Below, one piece after another: positions 41,770 through 53,295 of a stretch of 64,000 nucleotides of DNA. The notes under the pieces were generated by a model. It saw only the letters and a program-made list of their open reading frames with translations. It was not told the origin of the DNA and made no database searches. The stretch is from the NCBI GenBank assembly GCA_902729315.2, contig LR746270.1, positions 856,501-920,500 of the forward strand, given 5' to 3'. The DNA is from Spirodela intermedia. Taxonomy: Eukaryota > Streptophyta > Magnoliopsida > Alismatales > Araceae. A program made the translations under genes and the position numbers. Positions within the stretch are counted from its first letter, which is position 1. The number at the start of each line of letters is the position of its first letter.

Positions 41770-43639
41770 TCACTCAGGCTGCATGAACACTAGAGAAAAT
41801 ACGACGACCGCGAGGAAGAGAGAGAACGGCGGCGACACATAACGCGGCGGCGCAGCGCCACCCACCCCGGCAACACCGCCGAAGATCATTCCGAAGTATC
41901 CATCGTACGCTCCGCCGCCACCGCCGGAGGCGCCACCTCCACCTCCATCGCCGGCGCTCGATGAACCTGCTCCATCCTCCCCGGCGGCCCTGGTCTCCGT
42001 CGCCGTCAGCCAGTTCATATCACAACTGTCGTCGTCGGAAAAGCACAGGAAGATACGACCGACAGCTACTCTCCTACTCTGAGAGCGGCGCGTGGGCCTG
42101 CTTATATTCTCCGATCTCACGGCCGCCGTCGAAGCGGGGAAAGAGGAGGGAGAGAGAGAGAGAGAGAGAGAGGTGTCGGCAGCGCGTTTCTCACACTAAA
42201 GAAGGTTAAAAAGAGAGGTTTCCTACCTGGGTCCGGCGCCGCTTAGGACGCCGGTGTTCATGGTGAGCTGGTCGATCATGGCGGCGGACTTGGGTTCAAC
42301 GCTGGACTCCTCCGAATACTTGATCCACAGCCCCTCCCCCGACGGCACGAAGAAGGCCCCGTTCACCATCACGTCCCCCTCCGTCCGCCAGTTCCACCCT
42401 CCCCACACGCTCTCCTCCGTCTCCACCCTCTTCGTCACCTGCTCAGCGCAGCGCCACCGTTACCAGCCGCCGCCGCCTCCGGCGAGAAAGAAAGAAAGAA
42501 AGAAAGGAACCCATATAATCGGCAGCAGGCGCTTCACCTCCTTGGCGTTGGGGTCGGCGGGGGCGGTGTAGCGGTTCCCCTGGCTGATGATGGTGGGGTT
42601 GGCGCTGCCCCCGATGGCGTACATCTCCCAGCGCGTGAAGTCGTTGTTCACGACGTGGACGTAGCCGAGCCGGCAGCGCGGCATGCGCTGCACCAGCGCC
42701 TCCCCGAAGTGGTTGAAGGCGATGGTCACCTGCATGGCGGCGTCCGGTGAGTAGTCGTCGCTGTGGCCGAGCAGCATCACCTCGTCGTGGTGGGAGAAGT
42801 AGTTGTTGGAGATGGTGATCCCCGTCGAGCCCATGATGGCGTCGATGAGCCCGTCGGTGCAGTGGGACAGCGAGCAGTGGTCGACCCAGATCTTCCGCGA
42901 GCCGTAGATGGAGATGCCGTCGCCGTCGGACCTGCCCCGCCACCCCGCCTTCGTCGGCGAGGACCTCACCATAGCCTCGCCGGAGGGCACGCAGTGGTGG
43001 ATATGAATATTGTGGATGATTATATTGGTGACGAACTGGATGGTGATGCAGCCGCCGCCGGTGATGTGCACGTTGGCCCCACGGCCGTCGATGGTCTTGA
43101 AGCTGTTCATGATCAGCTCCTGCTTCAGGGTGATCTTCATGCTGCTGGAGAAGACGATCCACAGAGGCTCCTCTTGGATGACGGCGTGGCGGAGAGTACC
43201 CGGCTTGGGATCGGCCGGGTTGCCATCGGAGGAATCAGTCACCACGTAGAACTCGCCGCCCCTGCCGCCGCCGGCGCCGGCGCCGAAGCCGATGCCGCAG
43301 TCCGCTAGCCGCTGCCGGTTCTTCTCCCAATTGGGGTCGCACCGCCAGCAGTCGTCAATGGGGTTCCCGGTGAGGCACGGCGAGCCTCCACCGGCGACGA
43401 GGGAAGCCTCCTCCACTCTCCTGCAACAGAGAACGCGTTGGAAATGGCCGCCGGTGGCGAGAAATTGACAGGGGAGCTCTGTAACGCCATTACCTGCGCA
43501 GATGGAGGACGACGGCTTCAGGGTCGGGGTGGGGAGCGAGAGAAGCGGAGACCAAGGTGGTGGAGTTTGAGGGAAGGAGAACGGCGCCGGCGACATGGGA
43601 GAGAGAGACGAAGAGAATGCAGGTGGGCAGAAGCAGCAT
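41770..43639 (-). CDS. PMR6: GPI-anchored PMR6-like pectate lyase
   Basis: Four exons on the minus strand: 43639-43494, 43420-42538, 42438-42227 and 42025-41770, all in frame, giving 498 aa (PMR6 is about 500). Exon 1 encodes a signal peptide and HPDPEAVV. Exon 2 holds nearly the whole catalytic fold: [99 protein letters not shown] and GNRYTAP. Exon 3 has [14 protein letters not shown] and [19 protein letters not shown]. Exon 4 is a Gly/Ser-rich linker ([26 protein letters not shown]) and a hydrophobic tail ([14 protein letters not shown]), the pattern of a GPI attachment signal. In Arabidopsis PMR6 affects wall pectin and powdery mildew susceptibility. Stopping at the TAG right after exon 3 would lose this tail, but GTAGGA there is a usable donor and the phases match. 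Confidence 0.92.
42143..42171. repeat. (GA)n microsatellite
   Basis: About 29 bp of GA in the last intron of the PMR6-like gene. Confidence 0.9.
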
Positions 43640-44536
43640 TTTGGTTTCGGGCTACGAGGGTTACTCCATCTGATCAGAGTAGCAGAAAGGAGGGAAAATG
43701 TGGATGCGCCATTAGGGTTTTGATATCCAGCAGGGGGTAGAAGAAGAGGTATGGAAGCCAGGGAGGAAGAGGGGCGTTACAGAGTGAGGAATCGCGTCTC
43801 CCTTAACCTCTCTCTCTCTCTCTCTCTCGCGTCTCCGGGCGCCATTCCTTGCTTGCCGCCATGGGGAGTCCCAAGGGGGAAGGTCCAAGACGGGAGAAAA
43901 GCATGAAATAAAAAGGAAATTCGGGGAGAGAATGAGATGCCTCAGAGGGACCCAAGGCATAACGTGACAAGGACACAGCCCCCCATGGCGTCCAAGCTCA
44001 TAGTGTTTATCATCTCATTCCCATGAGCATAAAGGAGGCCGATAACTAAGTTACACTGCATGCATGTTATGAAGTCAAACACCTATGAGAGCTATGAGAC
44101 AACGAGTCTCAACAAAGCCACGTGTTTGATCTGGATGAGGATATACCTTTCTTTCTCTCCCGCTCCCCCGGCGTTATCTTAAAGACCCTCAATAGTGGAC
44201 TACTATCCTGCTTCTTTTGGCCTACTAATTGGCCCATCATGGAAATATAACGGGCCGTTAAATATGAGAATCATTTATTGGGCCTATTGTAAAAAATGGG
44301 CCATGGGAAAATTTGGGCGCGGCTAAGTCCAGTTATGTAAGTGGCCCGTCGAGTTTGGGCGATCAATGCGTGAGAAATAAAAAATATGATGAAGTTATTT
44401 GTAATTGATAATTATTTTAGAGGTTGAGGGTTCGAGCTTGCAGTTTGAATGCCTGCTCGCGGTTGTCCTCTTCGGCCTCCCGTGGTCTTCCAGTTGGAAG
44501 AGATCAGGAACTCCCGACCAGCATTTTATGTGGGTT
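43640..44536. promoter_or_regulatory. Divergent promoter, PMR6-like / ASAP1
   Basis: The half next to ASAP1 holds a cluster of site II-type TCP elements: ggccca (44231), gggcc (44251 and 44280), tgggcc (44298) and ggccc (44343). Next to them is an E2F-like tttgggcgc (44312-44320). A CACGTG G-box lies at 44119-44124 and a (CT)n run at about 43808-43828. Site II and E2F-like elements are common in promoters of replication and repair genes, which suits an SMC5/6 subunit. This is inference from motifs only. Confidence 0.45.
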
Positions 44537-47500
44537 ATGGACGATCTGGACGCACCTCTGGACTTCGAATCGGAAGACGCTCTCGTCAGTAGCGTTCCTG
44601 TGGCCAACGAGAGGAAAAGGTCAGCAAAGGGGCCCTGATGCTTTTTCTATAGAATTTTGTTTTTTCAGTGATTAGGGATTAGTGTGATTCCAGTAATGTT
44701 CGTGCTGCATTAATACTGTTGTTGATCCTGTACGTGAAGTGTTCGTAAAGGATCATCCTAGAGCAGGGAAAAGGTGACGTCGACATTGATATTCGACGAA
44801 TGCTACAGTCCGTCGCATGATTCTTCTTCTGCGTTGTTCTCCTATTTCCGTCGAATTCGTGATAATGTCGAGTGTTCTGGGGATACTGCTGATTCGTTTC
44901 ATACAGCTACGCTTTATGCGATAAAAAGAGTTCGGTTTTTACGCGTTGGCCTTCGGCTCCGATTGGGATAGGACATTTTGGTGTGCAATAGCTGCTGGTG
45001 TTAAGCTATAGACTCTCTATGAGGTGAATAGTCGAGAACTTGAATGCGCCGTAACTAATTTAAACGATCTGTCCTACCGTCGGTTGCAGCCATATGAACG
45101 GTTCTTAGTCAGGGATCTCACAAATGAATTATCTTTTTCGAATAAAAATTCTATGCAGCAAATGGGTAAGCTTTTCCTTAAATAGCTGAATAGCTTGAAT
45201 CGTAGTTCTCAAAATAGTTGTCGTGATTATGGATAGCATGATTGGGACAAGACGATCTCAAATCCACGTTTTATTCCGGCCATAGTGATAATCAAATTGT
45301 TGGTCAGTTATGACTTACGTTTGGACAAAAAATTACCTATTGTTTTTTTCTCATAGGGTTCACTGCTTTTGCTTCCTATTAAAGTGTGTTTTCGATTATT
45401 TTCCTGAACTTTTAAGTGCTTGCCTATAGTTTTGTGCCACGATGACACTTCTATTTTTAAATGTATGAGGTTGATCTCTATTAGAAGTTAACATCTTCAG
45501 TTGATTATATATTGTTCGCAGGAAAAAGATTATTGGTCTAGATGATCTTCTTTCTGAATTTTACCACGCGGGGAATCCAGTTAATGAATCTAAGAAGTCA
45601 TCGAAGGCTAAGCATCACGACTCAGATGAAGAAGACAACACTTCAAAGAACAAGGAGAAATTGCTGTCAAAGTTTGTTTCTGAGTGCCAAAAGCAGGCAT
45701 GTAGAAGATTCATGTTTGGGCTCGTACTAAAATATCTCTCCTCATTATGATTTTTTATGTAAACGGTTATAAAAAAAATGGAAGGACAATGTGTATGATA
45801 GAATACTTGACGTTCTGTGCCTTGTATAGGTCAATGATATACTTACTGAAGATGATATCCCTTTGTGGGGTCGACGAGCTTTTGGGCGACAGGTTTCTTC
45901 GAACCGATGAATCATTACGAATTCCTGCTCTTATTTTGCTTAAATTATTTATATTACATGGTTTGATGGTTACATCCAAGCATCTGTTTTCTACAGAGAT
46001 CTCCACCGCCACTTGACTCAAAGGCGCTAATTAATTGCAAGCTTCTGCAGTCATTCACAAAGAGCAAATTCAGTTCAATTTTGGAAATGACCATTGACAA
46101 AGGTTTTTTTGCTTATGTTTGGTGAAGCCTTGTCCCTTACTAAAGATGTTAATCAAAACTCCTTTAATTCGACTTTTGCCCAGATTTCCCTTTTTTTCAT
46201 GCAGATTGAATTTAGTCTAATGTGTCTTCCTATGGTTGGATTAGAAATCATGGGTTCCCACGCCTATGAACTTAATCAGTGTCTCAAATTTTCGGGGTGC
46301 TGACCTAAAATGTCTACACATTCTTTCTTGTTATACATATCTATGAGGACCCGACATCATTTACTATTTTAGGGTATTTGCCAGTCCCTTTTGCTTCTGT
46401 TTTATTGTCCTCTTCCAGTTCTGACTTTTTGATACCACTTGTGATCTTGCTGTTCCTTTTTCAACTTTTGTAACACCATAATCTCGTCAAAATGTGTTTT
46501 AGAATCTCATAGTTTATAGAAGAATCAGAACTCTGGATCCAAATAATTTTGAAATTTTATTATTTTATTATTTTTAAATTTATTTTTAATTCACATCTTT
46601 AAATTTTATTTCATAAGTTCGGATGGAGATCTGTGTATCTTTTTTCCTCATTGGCCCCTCCCTAGTTTCTCCCCCCTCCAAATTTGATGACGTTCTGGTA
46701 AAATGGAATCGAGAGGCTTTAAATGTGACCCAACACAACTATTGTGTATTCCCCCAGATTCCTCCTTACTATTTTACTTATGCATCTTTCTATCACATTA
46801 TTTTTAAACATTGTGTCGTTTCAGAAGAGCATGAAATGGTCCTCGTGTTTTGTTTTGACGTTAGAAACCTTGAAATCTCGACTTTATGGCACCATTAATA
46901 TGCAAGAAATATGTACGAGGTGTGCAACCAGATGATCTTTGCAATGCTTCATACCTTAAACTCCTGGCTTTGAACATGTCACAAGTAACCGCATGGAATA
47001 GCCGTCGTACAGTTTCAGGCATCAAAGAGTTTCTTTTTTGTCAAAAATATCACAGCATCATCTCTGGGTAGCATTGCCACACCTCCAGTATTGTATTTTT
47101 CTCTGTCAACGCGTTCACAATATTTTGCAGAGAGTTGTATCTTTTGTTCTGTCATCTTTTTTTACTTATTCCACCTACTAAGAATGAAAGGTCTTGTCTG
47201 TCTGCAATTTATATAAAATTTGAATGTCGCATCCTGGATATTTGACCATCAGGACTAATCTAATTATTTGAGAGAGGCAGCTCGCCTAGTCTATTAACCC
47301 CCTACCCCTAGTGTAGCGACGAGGTTTTTCTCCATTTCTTTTTCCATCTCATTATGGTCTCTACTTTCTTGAAGGAGAAGCATTTCTGGAGGGTTTATTA
47401 GTGGACGGGTGGCTATTAAATTTAGTTTTTTTGTGTGGTTCTGTTGAAGACTGTTTGGCATCGTGGACGTTTTATCAAGGCCAGTATTTTTTTTCCACTA

Positions 47501-50475
47501 TGGCCTTTTACATGTTGCTTAAATATGTATACATTTCTTATTCTTCAGTCATAACTTCCATTCTCAGCATTGCATTCCTCCAAGGTGGATGTTCAAGAAT
47601 CTGGATGTGACTTTTGGTGTAGTATTCTTCCAACAGAGGTTGAGGTAAGTATGATGCTCACGTTGTAATGGACACATCCAGGTATCTTAGTGCGTGTTCT
47701 CACAAATACAGGTCAACAAGCCCACAGTTGGACTTACGTGGTTCCCTAGCTTTGCACAACTAAAAGATGCTCTCGAAATCTTTGGATACAGTCATGGTAC
47801 TTTGTCGCCTTCAGCTTCTGTGGACAATGGTTAGCTCTAGAGTTTTTTGTTTCAGTTTCAATTAATTTGAACAGTAAGCATAAAGAGTTACTGATGAGAA
47901 ACTAGACTCGCTTATTATTTTCATCATTATCTTCTTTTATTTTCATGTCTGTATTTTTGTTGCAGTCTGTAGGCATGACGTGGCACTTAGAAATCACTCA
48001 TAAATCTTTCTTCCTTATGGCATTTCGTCTTTTTTTGTTTTTGTAGATCAAAACAACTTGCTTTGTCTTCATGAGCACCTCCAACTAGCCCACTTTTATC
48101 CAATGTATCAATGTTCATTTATGTGTCTTGAAAGCAGTGTCGTCTTGTTTATTTTCCAGCAGTATCCGTTTGGTTCATGCTATGGAAAGGTGTAGACTGT
48201 AAAAACATTGTTGAGGTTATCCAAGTAATCAGCCCGAATTGCAAACTGTTGGATTCTGGCAGAATTTTCGTAAAAACAATACTTCTATAATATTTATGTT
48301 TGTTGAAAGTATAAGATTATTCCATTCAAGCTTTAAATGGAGTGTAAATCTGCATACAATTTTTTTGTAAGAAATAAATTTCCGTCACAATGTGGAAATT
48401 CAATGACTCTTGCAAAATAAAATAGTAGGATATTATGAATATCGTGGTAATGACAGGCTTTAATATAAGTTTCCAGTGTCTTTTTGAATGTTTTTGTGCC
48501 TTATTTTATCCTCGTTGTTGAGTACCCACCTTCATTTAGTATGAGAACCTGGCGTCTTTGATTCATATTGAGAAACACCTGCACATGCAATTTACTTCTG
48601 ACTTTGACCTTGTTTCAGCTTCTGAAATCTGTGGCCCACCAGTAAACATCAGATGTTGGCTCAAACTGGTTGCTACTTTCTGTAAAATGAGGTAATAATC
48701 TTATGTTTTGCATTTTTTTTTGGTATGGGTAAACAATCGTCCTGAAAAAGGAGTTCTTCCTGAACATCCTTCTTCATCAGTCAACCGAAATCGTTATGCA
48801 TCTTATTTCTTTTAGTCCCCTGATTGCTACGAGTACCTTCTTGTGTGCAGAATTTCAAATATACCAAAATTCTAGTTTTAGTCAACTAAAACCCCTGGTG
48901 TTATCTTTATACCATTCTTCTCCCTGATGGACTTTGCAATTGTTTTTGCATCCCCAGGAATCCCTGTCCTATATTCTCAACTTCAGAAGTGGAAGAGCTC
49001 TTTGATATAATTATTTGGCTATTCTTAGACCGTCAGCTTCAAGGGCTGTCTTTCCTTTTGAGCGAGTGTATGCTATCCATCATTACCTTCTTCACAGACG
49101 AAGAGTGGCTCATGAGCTCTGAGAAGATTGCAACTTCAATTGCCAGCAGGTGATACAAAGCTTCTTTCTTGATTGTTGTGATTCAGTCATTAATGAACAA
49201 ATCATCCTTCTTTTTCACACAATCTCCATCAATCTTCCATATATCTCTCTGTTTCTGGGTCTCGGAGTTTTCTATTTTTGTGTTGTTTTAATGGATGTGA
49301 TTCGTGCCCATAAAATCAGGTGAAAATTGAATCGCAAACTAGAAAAAGGTTTACCAGTAAATGAAACCAATACTATTTCATTTATTTTGTTGAGCCCTGA
49401 ACACTCTTGCTCCATATATCTATATTTTATTGGGCAGTAATCGCTCCCATTTCATCTCTTTTTAGAGTGTAAATCTTCCAAAGTCAATTGGGTTGACTGT
49501 CTGAAAGAGGCAGCTGACAGCTAGTGCCTCTTTCGAGAAGGTGGGAAAAGAAGTTCAACTAGATGCTAAATTTATGATATTCTTAGCTGGGAAGTAGCTT
49601 TCTTTCTGTCCACGTCTGGTTTCCCTTCTCCTTTCCTCAAATATTCATTGACGGCTTTAGCTTCTTCTAAAAACAGGGCCCCTAAGGATCTCAACTGTTT
49701 TCGGATTGTGGAATGCATCTCAGGAGTCGATGAGCGTACTAGGGGCCTGAGGAGTCAAGTGTCGTGGCAGATTCTAACACATAGCATGGGCAATCCTGTG
49801 AGTTCCCCTCTGACTGATTAGTACACAATGCTAACAATCATTGGGAACTTCCCACCCAGCAATCCCATTAGACCAATGTTGCCTGCTCTTGTGCCATTTT
49901 TCTATTTTCTTCATGCTTGATTGGTTTATATGGAAAGATGGGGAAGCCCATCTTCGTTTGATGCAGGAAAATATGGCGGGGATTAAGAAAATCTGATGAA
50001 GTACGCAGGAAGCCAAGAAATATCAGCTTTCTCTGAGCATTTCGATCCATTTCCTTCAGAATTTCTAGCCCCTTGATTAGTTTAATGCATTGCAGGGCGC
50101 TAATCCTGTGGGCATTCTAAGATCATTATCATCGGTTAATGTGAAGGACAAGAATTGTGACTTCTTCAAGGTGTACATCCGCCTTGTTCTTGCTGAGAAC
50201 TGGCTCGCTTCTGGCCTTCCAGTGGAAGAAGGACCAGCCATTGCTGAAGTGTGGTCTAGATATCTTAGAAGCCTCTCCACCCAGATTTCGAACACGGACT
50301 GGAGGTCATACGCCGCAAAGGTGAGCATTCTAGGGATCATTTATGCCTGAGATCCCCCACAAAGTAGTTCAATCTGTGACTGGCCCCTCTGTTCTTCATT
50401 TGACTTTTGAGCCCCTCAGCCTAATTAAGAATAATTAGGGCCTAAATTAATTTGGAAAAAAACTTTATTTCAATT

Positions 50476-50513
<38 letters not shown>

Positions 50514-50798
50514 TGATCTTTTAGCCTTTTTTAGATAAAATTAGATGCTAATTATTCATAATGAGGTTGACTAAAATGAAGTCTGCTATTCTTGGGGATC
50601 TTGGAGTTCAATGAAAAAATAGAGACTCAACGCTAGTTTAATTGGTTTATTTTCTTTTTTTTTTCTGGGGGGGTCAGAAAAAAAATAACCCTATTTTTTA
50701 CTGAGTCTCAGAAAAAACCCTCTTCGTCTTCTTCTTATTCTTCTTTTCATGCATTGAAGGTCCGTAACAGAGCTTCATATCTACTGCAAAGTATGTAG
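44537..50798 (+). CDS. ASAP1: ASAP1 (SNI1-associated protein 1), NSE5-like SMC5/6 subunit
   Basis: Twelve exons: 44537-44619, 45522-45696, 45830-45892, 45997-46102, 47375-47526, 47585-47644, 47712-47829, 48619-48691, 48958-49149, 49677-49797, 50096-50320 and 50760-50798, all in frame, giving 468 aa. Landmarks shared with Arabidopsis ASAP1 are the acidic N-terminus, KRKKIIGLDDLLSEFY, LLQSF, GEAFLEGLLVDGWL, ASWTF, GCDFWCSIL, SEVEELFDIIIWLFLDRQLQGLSFLL, DEEW, LNCFRIVECISGV, VNVKDKNCDFFKVYI, LVLAENW and the end RASYLLQ. ASAP1 pairs with SNI1 as the plant counterpart of NSE5/NSE6, loading or regulating the SMC5/6 complex in DNA repair and in control of immune and meiotic recombination. An in-frame ATG nine bases upstream also exists. 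Intron 2 starts GC (CAG|GCATGT). Exon 5 appears to carry about 12 extra residues (YQGQYFFSTMAF) after ASWTF, so that junction is the least certain. Confidence 0.82.
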
Positions 50799-51285
50799 AC
50801 ATAAACAGGCAAGGAGTCTGACTTGGCAGCCAATGGGGGATCATAAGGTAATTCCCATGGTCCCCGTGCCTCCGTTTGTGGAAAGTTCGAGGGAGCTGTT
50901 TGGACTACGGGGAAATGAAATGAAGAAATTTCAGCTGACTCTGTGACCACGAGATTCTAGAACCCAGAGAGAAGCAGGACCCCTGGTTCAGGTCAACAAT
51001 GGTTTTTCGGAAAGTCGCCTGCCACGTCCGCCCCTGTTTTCATTTTCCAGCGCCAGGCGACGACCCAACGGCGGGGATTCCTGCAATTGGATCGGTTGTA
51101 CGTTGCGGGCCCACGGTGGCTGAGTCCTCGATTTTCGTGACGCTGACTTTTGACTTTTGAGTCCTATGGTTGGATATGAGAGGTTGATGTGATGACGTGG
51201 GCTTTGGCCATATTGGGGAATTCCTCGAACAGTTTACCAGATGGCACAAAACGTTGACTTCGGGGGGCGTGAGCTTCAACAGTCG

Positions 51286-51317
<32 letters not shown>

Positions 51318-52001
51318 GTCTCTGGGCCCTTCGGACCAAGAATGGGCGGAGGGGCAGTTTTGTGTGTGGGGGGCCGCATTTAGTGAGCAGAGTGGTGGCT
51401 TGTAAACGCCGTCACTGGGTGATTGAAAGACGCGGCAACGCTGGCGGCGCCGCCGGGGAATCAAGTCCACCGCCGGTGTCCATCCCTTTCTTCCGCCGCT
51501 TGGCGGTACATGCCGCCGCCGCCGTCACCCTGTAAGGCTCCTCCGCTACCCCTTGCGTGCTCCACATAACCCAACCGAAGACTCCGTCACGCCAAGTTTA
51601 CCCCATCCCGCCCACTCTCCAACGCCTCTCTCCCTGTCTCGTGTGAGTGGGTCTGGTGTGCCCATTTCGTGTGGATAAAGATGGAAAGTTAATTATCAGA
51701 TCTAAATATATATAAAGAGAGAGAGAGGGGGGGCGTTTCCTAATTATGACATCTTCTCCACTACGACTGGGGAAGGAGCAGCTGCGTTGGTTGGTAACCA
51801 CAAGTAATCAATGAAGCTTCGCAGCCCCTCACAAGCCCAACAGATCCAGCAACTAAATACGCAGCCAGAGAGAGAGAGAGAGAGAGAGGCGTATTTTCCG
51901 CAGTTCCAGCCTTGCTCATCAATGGCGACGAGAATCGTTGGAGAAAAGGTTGTACTGGGTTTGCTTCAAAGCCAACCGAATCTCACTTTCTCTCTCTCTA
52001 C

Positions 52002-52047
<46 letters not shown>

Positions 52048-52311
52048 GTGTTTATCCTGGTTCTTACACAAATGACAGAAGCCCTGAAAGACAGCAGAAG
52101 ATACTCGATAGAGAACCAGTTAATGACGCCATTATAAGATCATATGCTGCTTGGTTTGCGTGTCCAACTGTAACTTGAGCTTGGTCGCATCGGCGAGGCA
52201 GCTGGCGCCGCTCAGCCCACTTTTATAAGTACAGCAACCCTCTCCCCACGAACCCTTCGTCTTCCTCCCTCTCATCCCCCACGTTATCCGTCCTCTGCAG
52301 AGGCCACAGCC
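50799..52311. other. Intergenic region and zinc-finger gene promoter
   Basis: Contains (CT)n runs at 51286-51314 and 52004-52045 and a TATAAGT box at 52224-52230, about 85 bp before the next start codon. No other gene is recognised. Confidence 0.5.
52004..52045. repeat. (CT)n microsatellite
   Basis: About 42 bp of CT, 270 bp upstream of the zinc-finger gene. Confidence 0.95.
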
Positions 52312-52794
52312 ATGGCGGCAGTGAACAACGGTGGCGGCGCCGTCGTCAAGGGGAAGAGAACCAAGCGGCGGAGGGCCCTTCCGGCTCCTCCGGCGGCCTC
52401 TCCGGCCTCCTCCTGCACCGGCGAGTCGTCGGGAAGTACTGCCGGAGAGGAAGACATGGCCAACTGCCTCATCCTCCTTGCACAGGGGCACTGGAACAGG
52501 CACAGGAAGGCCATCCCGGCGCCGGCGGAATCCGCCGGCGGGAAGCCCAGAGTGCACCACTGCTCGATATGTGGATCGGAGTTCGCGTCCGGCCAGGCCT
52601 TGGGGGGCCACATGAGGCGCCACCGGTCGGCGATCGCCGGAGAAACTCAGGAGGCGAAGAAGGAGCAGCGGAGGAGCTTCCTCTGCGTGGACCTAAACCT
52701 CCCCGCACCCTCCGACCACGAGGGCTTCCCCTTCGCTGGCGACCACCCGCCACCCGTCTTGGCCGTCGCCGCCATAGTGGGTTGCCATCACTGA
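52312..52794 (+). CDS. ZAT-like C2H2 zinc-finger repressor with a single finger
   Basis: One intronless exon, 160 aa, GC-rich. The order is a basic nuclear localisation box (KGKRTKRRR), a short hydrophobic segment (MANCLILLAQG) like the L-box of C1-2i ZAT proteins, one plant-type finger (CSICGSEFASGQALGGHMRRH) with the QALGGH helix, and a C-terminal EAR motif in VDLNLPAP, which recruits TOPLESS-type corepressors. ZAT family members are nuclear stress-response repressors and normally have two QALGGH fingers. Here the space between the L-box and the finger holds only HWNRHRKAIPAPAESAGGKPRV, so the first finger is absent. A TATAAGT box stands about 85 bp upstream. The start ATG at 52312 follows gccacagcc and no upstream in-frame ATG is visible nearby. 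Confidence 0.9.
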   Translation: MAAVNNGGGAVVKGKRTKRRRALPAPPAASPASSCTGESSGSTAGEEDMANCLILLAQGHWNRHRKAIPAPAESAGGKPRVHHCSICGSEFASGQALGGHMRRHRSAIAGETQEAKKEQRRSFLCVDLNLPAPSDHEGFPFAGDHPPPVLAVAAIVGCHH

Positions 52795-53207
52795 TATTAT
52801 CTTTTCTTAGTCAAAGGATTAGCCACACCAGTCGACGAAATTAACAGTCAGTTGACTTTCGATGAACATAATTGGCTTCCTCCTCCTGGCCTAAGCAACC
52901 CAACAACTCCCTTGGCTGAGCGACCACTCTTCCTCCCCGATCTGCTATTACTTGCAAAGGTGCCGATTGGCTCTCTCTCTCTCTCTCTCTACTTCTGAAG
53001 CAGGTGTGAGGCCGGTGAGCTGACGCCTACTTGCCCATGGTGATAACCCGAAGGGAGCAAAGGTGACGCCTACTTCACCTTTCCTCTCCCCTTATTGCCC
53101 CGGCTACCCACACGCCGGGCGGAAGCCGTCACCTAAAGGGAAGAAGAGAGAGAGAGGAAGGAGAGGGAGAAGAGTCTGAAAGAGTAAAAATAGACATATA
53201 TAGGTAG

Positions 53208-53295
<88 letters not shown>

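Noticed and set aside
42223..42226. Stop codon ending the PMR6-like gene after exon 3
   Set aside because: The bases form a splice donor, and the following exon supplies a phase-matched Gly-rich GPI-type tail as in PMR6 relatives.
40113..44440. gttcga strings that might mark tRNA T-loops
   Set aside because: No acceptor-stem or anticodon-arm pairing was found around them.
44405..44536. N-terminal extension of ASAP1 to an ATG at 44405
   Set aside because: The extra residues are not family-like, and the conserved acidic start fits the ATG at 44537.
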